Positions 36,301 through 37,500 of a stretch of DNA of 37,500 nucleotides are shown piece by piece. The stretch is from NCBI RefSeq assembly GCF_964340395.1, contig NC_135554.1, positions 25,943,092 through 25,980,591 on the forward strand, read 5' to 3'. A model generated the notes under the pieces. The model searched no databases, had not been told where the DNA came from, and saw nothing but the letters and a program-made list of their open reading frames with translations. Origin of the DNA: Glandiceps talaboti (lineage: Eukaryota; Hemichordata; Enteropneusta; Spengelidae). The translations under genes and the position numbers were made by a program. Positions within the stretch are counted from its first letter, which is position 1. Each line of letters begins with the position of its first letter.

Positions 36301-36987
36301 TTATCATGTTGATTATTAGTTGGAAAGTAAACGATTGAAGCCATTAAAATCATCAAGTCCATGCAAATTAAAGTTTCAGCAGAAATCTGTTTCTACTGCA
36401 CTGTGAAAGAATAGCAATGCTTTATCACCTTTCAATGTGATTGGGTAAATGATCCTGCTATGTGTGTTGTGTCTCTGTTATTGTTAGTCTAGAGTTGAAA
36501 TGTGTCTATCTTTGTGTCAAAAGGTGTATTTTAATTATTTATCACCTTTTCTAATAAAAACACTGGTAAGGTAAACATAGTAAAATGTTCAACTACATCA
36601 TCACACACCATACAACTTTTGTTGCCATGCACAATTACAACATGTGTCTAGTTCTACATACAACTTTTTGAACGATACGTAAACGACTTTTGATAGCAAG
36701 ATCCAAAAATGAACCACGCACAGTGTAGAAACTTCCAAACTACTATAATTAGCAGGATAAGATTGCAATAAAAGTGTCCAGTATCAAAAGGAAGTGTAGT
36801 TTTAGTTCCACCATATTGATAGTAGATATCATGTACACCAAAATAGTTGCCCTATATATAAAGACATTTATGATTACCTAATAAAATTTTTAAACAAACT
36901 GAAATTCATTTGATGATAATTATTACCTACCTCAGCTTCAACTACAGGCTCAGTAACACAGTTGTTTTTCTTGGTGGCTTCCATTGC
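27266..36987 (-). CDS. FAAH: Fatty-acid amide hydrolase (FAAH), 14 exons, N-terminus beyond the right edge
   Basis: Membrane serine hydrolase of the amidase-signature family that cleaves anandamide, oleamide and related lipid amides. The 14 exons give 1425 nt: 474 residues plus stop, equal to human FAAH from about residue 100 to the end. The Ser-Ser-Lys triad is complete: Lys43 (VSIKEN), Ser118 (GGSSGGEGAL) and Ser142 (GTDIAGSVR). Their spacings of 75 and 24 residues equal human Lys142/Ser217/Ser241. Other family blocks are NCVTE, YGIPVS, KTNVPQS, VFGRTTHP, RPTEQR, RRAV, EAAGHT, VYNTW, LWKTQ, LLCPGF, NFPGGIVPVTT, WDKM and GLPVGVQC. All 14 exons splice in frame. The membrane-cap helix segment (exon F9) is more basic and less hydrophobic than in mammals. 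The N-terminal membrane anchor should lie beyond 37500. FAAH1-like is favoured over FAAH2 by the blocks, but this is judged from memory. Confidence 0.93.
27383..27751 (-). other. FAAH: FAAH intron F13-F14
   Basis: A 369-bp intron, A+T-rich, no supported feature. Confidence 0.8.
27752..27894 (-). CDS. FAAH: FAAH exon F13
   Basis: Encodes YAASSTIVCNLLNFPGGIVP, VTTVTEEDD and DEWDKMARE, matching the family's L-D-F-P-A-G-V-V-P-V-T-T-V and W-D-K-M. Acceptor CATCTAG, donor GAG|GTTAGT, phase 0. Confidence 0.96.
27895..28593 (-). other. FAAH: FAAH intron F12-F13
   Basis: A 699-bp A+T-rich intron with no supported feature. Confidence 0.8.
28594..28705 (-). CDS. FAAH: FAAH exon F12
   Basis: Encodes AYKSEYMSEWKRHNIDVLLC, then PGFYLTAVSNDNCCKTQ, aligned with the family's A-Q-W-x-x-x-D-L-D-V-V-L-T-P. 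Acceptor ATTGTAG, donor CAAT|GTAAGT, phase 1. Confidence 0.93.
28684..28858 (-). repeat. FAAH: Tandem array copying the exon-F12 acceptor
   Basis: On the plus strand ATGTATTCAGATTTATAGGC followed by CTACA appears at 28686-28710 (the real exon start), again exactly at 28726-28750, and in degenerate form near 28765, 28796 and 28833. On the minus strand each good copy is TGTAG|GCCTATAAATCTGAA, an acceptor plus the first codons of the exon. Confidence 0.88.
28706..29185 (-). other. FAAH: FAAH intron F11-F12
   Basis: A 480-bp intron whose acceptor-proximal 150 bp is a 30-40-bp tandem array copying the start of exon F12. Confidence 0.8.
29186..29225 (-). CDS. FAAH: FAAH exon F11 (40-nt microexon)
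   Basis: Encodes RTVEELWKTQFKAS, matching the family's K-L-W-E-L-Q. Acceptor TTTGAACAG, donor TCA|GTAAGT, phase 0. Confidence 0.85.
29363..29406 (-). CDS. FAAH: FAAH exon F10 (44-nt microexon)
   Basis: Encodes SERVYNTWEGHAGV plus two bases of Arg. Acceptor TTGTACAG, donor GTAAG|GTAGGT, phase 2. The short length makes it weak alone, but it is the only piece that keeps the frame between F9 and F11. Confidence 0.82.
29407..29906 (-). other. FAAH: FAAH intron F9-F10
   Basis: A 500-bp intron containing the best copy of the MITE-like element (29664-29835). Confidence 0.8.
29664..29835. mobile_element. MITE-like dispersed repeat, copy 2 (with inverted ends)
   Basis: About 172 bp bounded by ACACAGTGTGCCCTCT on the left and AGAGGGCACACTGGTATTAC on the right, so the ends are inverted complements over at least 13 bp. 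The interior shares GCCAATTTGAC, TGACGCAC and GTGTTCCCCTAT with the copies at 4.1 and 25.3 kb. It is non-coding. Confidence 0.7.
29907..29997 (-). CDS. FAAH: FAAH exon F9: membrane-cap region
   Basis: Encodes FKGEAIDRSMAIQMRTYLKS and KLFRMLARPFT. By position it is the region that in mammals forms the membrane-dipping cap helices. Here it is rich in Arg and Lys. Acceptor GTCAACAG, donor ACT|GTAAGT, phase 0. Confidence 0.88.
29998..30556 (-). other. FAAH: FAAH intron F8-F9
   Basis: A 559-bp intron. The donor-proximal 250 bp is the 76-80-bp repeat array described separately (30305-30580). The rest is anonymous. Confidence 0.75.
30305..30580 (-). repeat. FAAH: 76-80-bp tandem repeat over the exon-F8 donor
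   Basis: On the plus strand GAATACTTACAAGAATGCTA followed by GCCAGGTGTAA occurs at 30548-30577 (true donor) and 30472-30502 (copy). GACACATTTAATCAA and ATGCAAATTACTATA are also shared. A more diverged unit sits near 30320-30350 (CTAGCCAGGTG with CCATCAGCAT). The copy retains a perfect CTT|GTAAGT donor at 30481/30480. Confidence 0.85.
30557..30654 (-). CDS. FAAH: FAAH exon F8
   Basis: Encodes LIPFQPPHASEAIPHLG, then ADGNYTWLAF, aligned with the family's V-P-F-L-P and S-D-G-G-H-T-F-L. Acceptor CTTCAG, donor TTCTT|GTAAGT, phase 2. The donor and last ~20 nt are tandemly duplicated downstream. Confidence 0.9.
30655..31077 (-). other. FAAH: FAAH intron F7-F8
   Basis: A 423-bp intron, A+T-rich, with no supported feature. 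Confidence 0.8.
31078..31203 (-). CDS. FAAH: FAAH exon F7
   Basis: 42 codons: IYNDRNKLRIGYFDDDGFF, VPSVRRAVNLTKDALEAAG and HT. It matches the family's R-V-G-Y-Y and M-R-R-A-V-x-x-x-x-x-L-E-A-A-G-H blocks. Acceptor TCCCATAG, donor ACG|GTATTA, phase 0. Confidence 0.95.
31204..31997 (-). other. FAAH: FAAH intron F6-F7
   Basis: A 794-bp intron. A dispersed repeat (31924-31981) starts about 17 bp after the donor. The rest has no supported feature. Confidence 0.75.
31924..31981 (-). repeat. Dispersed repeat fragment, copy B
   Basis: Reverse-complement match to 18101-18160, sharing TCTCACATTAATGTTATC exactly. Both copies lie within about 45 bp downstream of a 5' splice site, in different genes. 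Confidence 0.5.
31998..32122 (-). CDS. FAAH: FAAH exon F6
   Basis: Encodes LSGGVGIMSRDVDGVVMATK, ALWTDLLFQLD and PLKFNDD, aligned with the family's L-S-V-G-P-M-A-R-D region. Acceptor TTTGACAG, donor GAT|GTAAGT, phase 0. Confidence 0.95.
32123..32605 (-). other. FAAH: FAAH intron F5-F6
   Basis: A 483-bp intron, nearly half occupied by a tRNA-like SINE in the opposite orientation (about 32175-32360). Confidence 0.7.
32175..32360 (+). mobile_element. tRNA-derived SINE candidate
   Basis: TAGTTGAGTGG at 32186-32196 fits the pol III A-box consensus TRGYNNARNNG at every position and is followed by TCAG...TGCCTCTTACCTCTG. Downstream TTTTCCCTGGATACTCCATT, TTGTAACACTGTGGCACTAG and GGTGCTGCATAGTGG look like a SINE body. 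The B box is degenerate. Confidence 0.5.
32606..32646 (-). CDS. FAAH: FAAH exon F5 (41-nt microexon)
   Basis: Completes a Ser codon and encodes HKGLRGCLPGQRG, matching the family's KGLKGC-x-x-GQ. Acceptor TTGCCAG, donor GGAT|GTAAGT, phase 1. The frame is forced by both neighbours. Confidence 0.88.
32927..33133 (-). CDS. FAAH: FAAH exon F4: amidase signature
   Basis: Encodes YSCDNTVFGRTTHP, GPGGSSGGEGALL and GSPIGIGTDIAGSVRIPA, then GVCALRPTEQRI. Ser118 is the bridging Ser and Ser142 the nucleophile. Acceptor TTCTCTAG, donor ATAAG|GTGGGT, phase 2. Confidence 0.97.
33134..34040 (-). other. FAAH: FAAH intron F3-F4
   Basis: A 907-bp intron, half of which (33575-34025) is a LINE 3' fragment in the same orientation as FAAH. 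The remainder, 33134-33575, is A+T-rich. Confidence 0.75.
33575..34025 (-). mobile_element. 5'-truncated non-LTR retrotransposon (LINE, CR1/L2-like) remnant
   Basis: On the minus strand the sequence reads NLRGDNILKIPRV, TTKYSLHSFSYQAPVIWNKL and, after a frameshift near 33915, ADNLASFKRKIKQ. This is the typical C-terminal tail of CR1/Jockey-type reverse-transcriptase ORFs (R-S-F-x-x-A-P-x-x-W-N then L-x-x-F-K). About 300 bp of 3' UTR follow and end in an AATAAAATAATAATAATT-type repeat at 33575-33600. It lacks most of ORF2 and is broken by a frameshift and stops. It begins about 16 bp after the donor of exon F3. Confidence 0.65.
34041..34174 (-). CDS. FAAH: FAAH exon F3
   Basis: Encodes GYDSTMGFAKFV, DSDCVVVQVLKSQGAIPF and KTNVPQSLL, then two bases of a Ser codon (phase 2). 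Acceptor TATTCTAG, donor CTAAG|GTAAGA. Confidence 0.95.
34175..35987 (-). other. FAAH: FAAH intron F2-F3
   Basis: The longest FAAH intron in the window (1.81 kb). It contains a short (CA)n at 35322-35333 and a run of 12 G at 35862-35873. I see no exon, RNA gene or recognisable element. Confidence 0.7.
35862..35873. repeat. Poly-G run (12 G)
   Basis: Twelve consecutive G on the plus strand, flanked by ATGA and CAACTGG. It is prone to slippage and to sequencing error. Confidence 0.9.
35988..36077 (-). CDS. FAAH: FAAH exon F2: catalytic lysine
   Basis: 30 codons ending LLYGIPVSIKENLNIQ. Lys43 is the triad base (human Lys142). Acceptor TTTATAG, donor CAG|GTAAGC, phase 0. Confidence 0.93.
36078..36930 (-). 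other. FAAH: FAAH intron F1-F2
   Basis: An 853-bp A+T-rich intron without supported features. Confidence 0.75.
36931..36987 (-). CDS. FAAH: FAAH exon F1 (first exon in window)
   Basis: 19 codons (AMEATKKNNCVTEPVVEAE), matching the family block around NCVT. Acceptor TATTAAAG, donor GAG|GTAGGT, phase 0 at both ends, so at least one upstream coding exon is needed. Confidence 0.85.
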
Positions 36988-37500
36988 CTTTAATAAAGAA
37001 ATAAATCATATTGTTTATATAAAATAATCAAAACTTTTATGATTTATGGAATTATTTGTTTTAAGAATCAAAGTTATTAAATGTAATGACTTGAAAACAA
37101 AGTTTGATAATATCAAAGTGAAATGCAAGAAATCAAACAATGGTTATATTAGATCAAGATTTGTATCAGTTGTTCTTCCTTTATAGAAATAGCAGAAACT
37201 GTTATTAATCTTTTAGTCATCTTGAATTGACAGTTCTCATCATCTACATTTTTTTATCTTTGGGATATTAAGAATCATTGAAATTATTTTCCATTTCCAA
37301 TTAGGCTTCATTATCATACTTGGCAATCTGATTAAAATCCAATGTGGTGAAAGCAACTAGTAAATGCTTTGTTTACCTCTATTTCCATCGTTTTGTGCTG
37401 TTTGTTTTTGTTCCAAGTGATTGCCATCTTCAATGACACAAAACGATGGAAATAAAGGTAAATGCAGCATTTAGCCACTTTCATCACATTGGATTTTAAT
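36988..37500 (-). other. FAAH: Upstream FAAH intron (partial) with an inverted repeat at the edge
   Basis: No exon matching the expected residues before the NCVT block is visible here, so the preceding FAAH exons should lie beyond 37500. The last 170 bp hold a long inverted repeat (37330-37500). A donor-like GAG|GTAAAC on the minus strand at 37376 lies inside it, but the residues before it do not fit FAAH. Confidence 0.6.
37330..37500. repeat. Inverted repeat, ~65-bp arms, reaching the window edge
   Basis: The reverse complement of about 37330-37401 (CACAAAACGATGGAAATAGA, AGGTAAAC, then CACATTGGATTTTAAT) matches 37436-37500 (CACAAAACGATGGAAATAAA, AGGTAAAT, then CACATTGGATTTTAAT), about 80% alike. 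The right arm may continue outside the window. Confidence 0.85.

Noticed and set aside
37376-37429. Possible first FAAH exon starting ATG-GCA-ATC on the minus strand with a GAG|GTAAAC donor
   Set aside because: Phase would fit, but the residues (MAITWNKNKQ...) do not match the FAAH segment expected before NCVT, and the donor lies in an inverted repeat. Left as intronic.

Overview
The window is nuclear DNA of an animal, most likely a marine invertebrate. The evidence is two multi-exon protein genes with consensus GT-AG introns, A+T-rich introns full of microsatellites, short inverted-repeat elements and SINE/LINE debris, and proteins closest to metazoan families. I cannot name the species. Operons, bacterial features and rRNA or tRNA genes are absent.

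Positions 1-1200 are upstream DNA with no gene I recognise. A CRE-like/TATA promoter candidate lies near 1204-1219. From 1437 to 21154 (+ strand) there is a complete MAP3K1 (MEKK1) orthologue: 18 coding exons, 1303 codons, with SWIM zinc finger, RING-like finger, armadillo/TOG region, Ser/Thr-Pro linker and C-terminal kinase. All exon phases join without a frameshift. A roughly 2.9 kb 3' UTR runs to poly(A) signals at 23929 and 24024.

From about 24.05 to 26.95 kb is intergenic DNA with dispersed repeats. From 36987 down to 27266 (- strand) lies a fatty-acid amide hydrolase (FAAH) gene, 14 exons and 474 codons plus stop. Its catalytic triad is intact. Its N-terminal exons lie past the right edge. 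The two genes converge tail to tail, and nothing suggests they share a pathway: one is a stress/JNK/ERK kinase, the other an amidase of lipid signalling.

The most striking feature is that tandem repeats repeatedly include or touch exon ends. The exon-12 donor of MAP3K1 is the first unit of a 23-copy, 40-bp array, and 21 units keep a GTAAAT donor. The acceptors of MAP3K1 exons 2 and 7, the acceptor of FAAH exon F12, the donor of FAAH exon F8 and the FAAH stop-codon region also have tandem copies beside them. A second notable item is an unassigned, phase-0/phase-0 exon-like segment at 13586-13699 inside MAP3K1.
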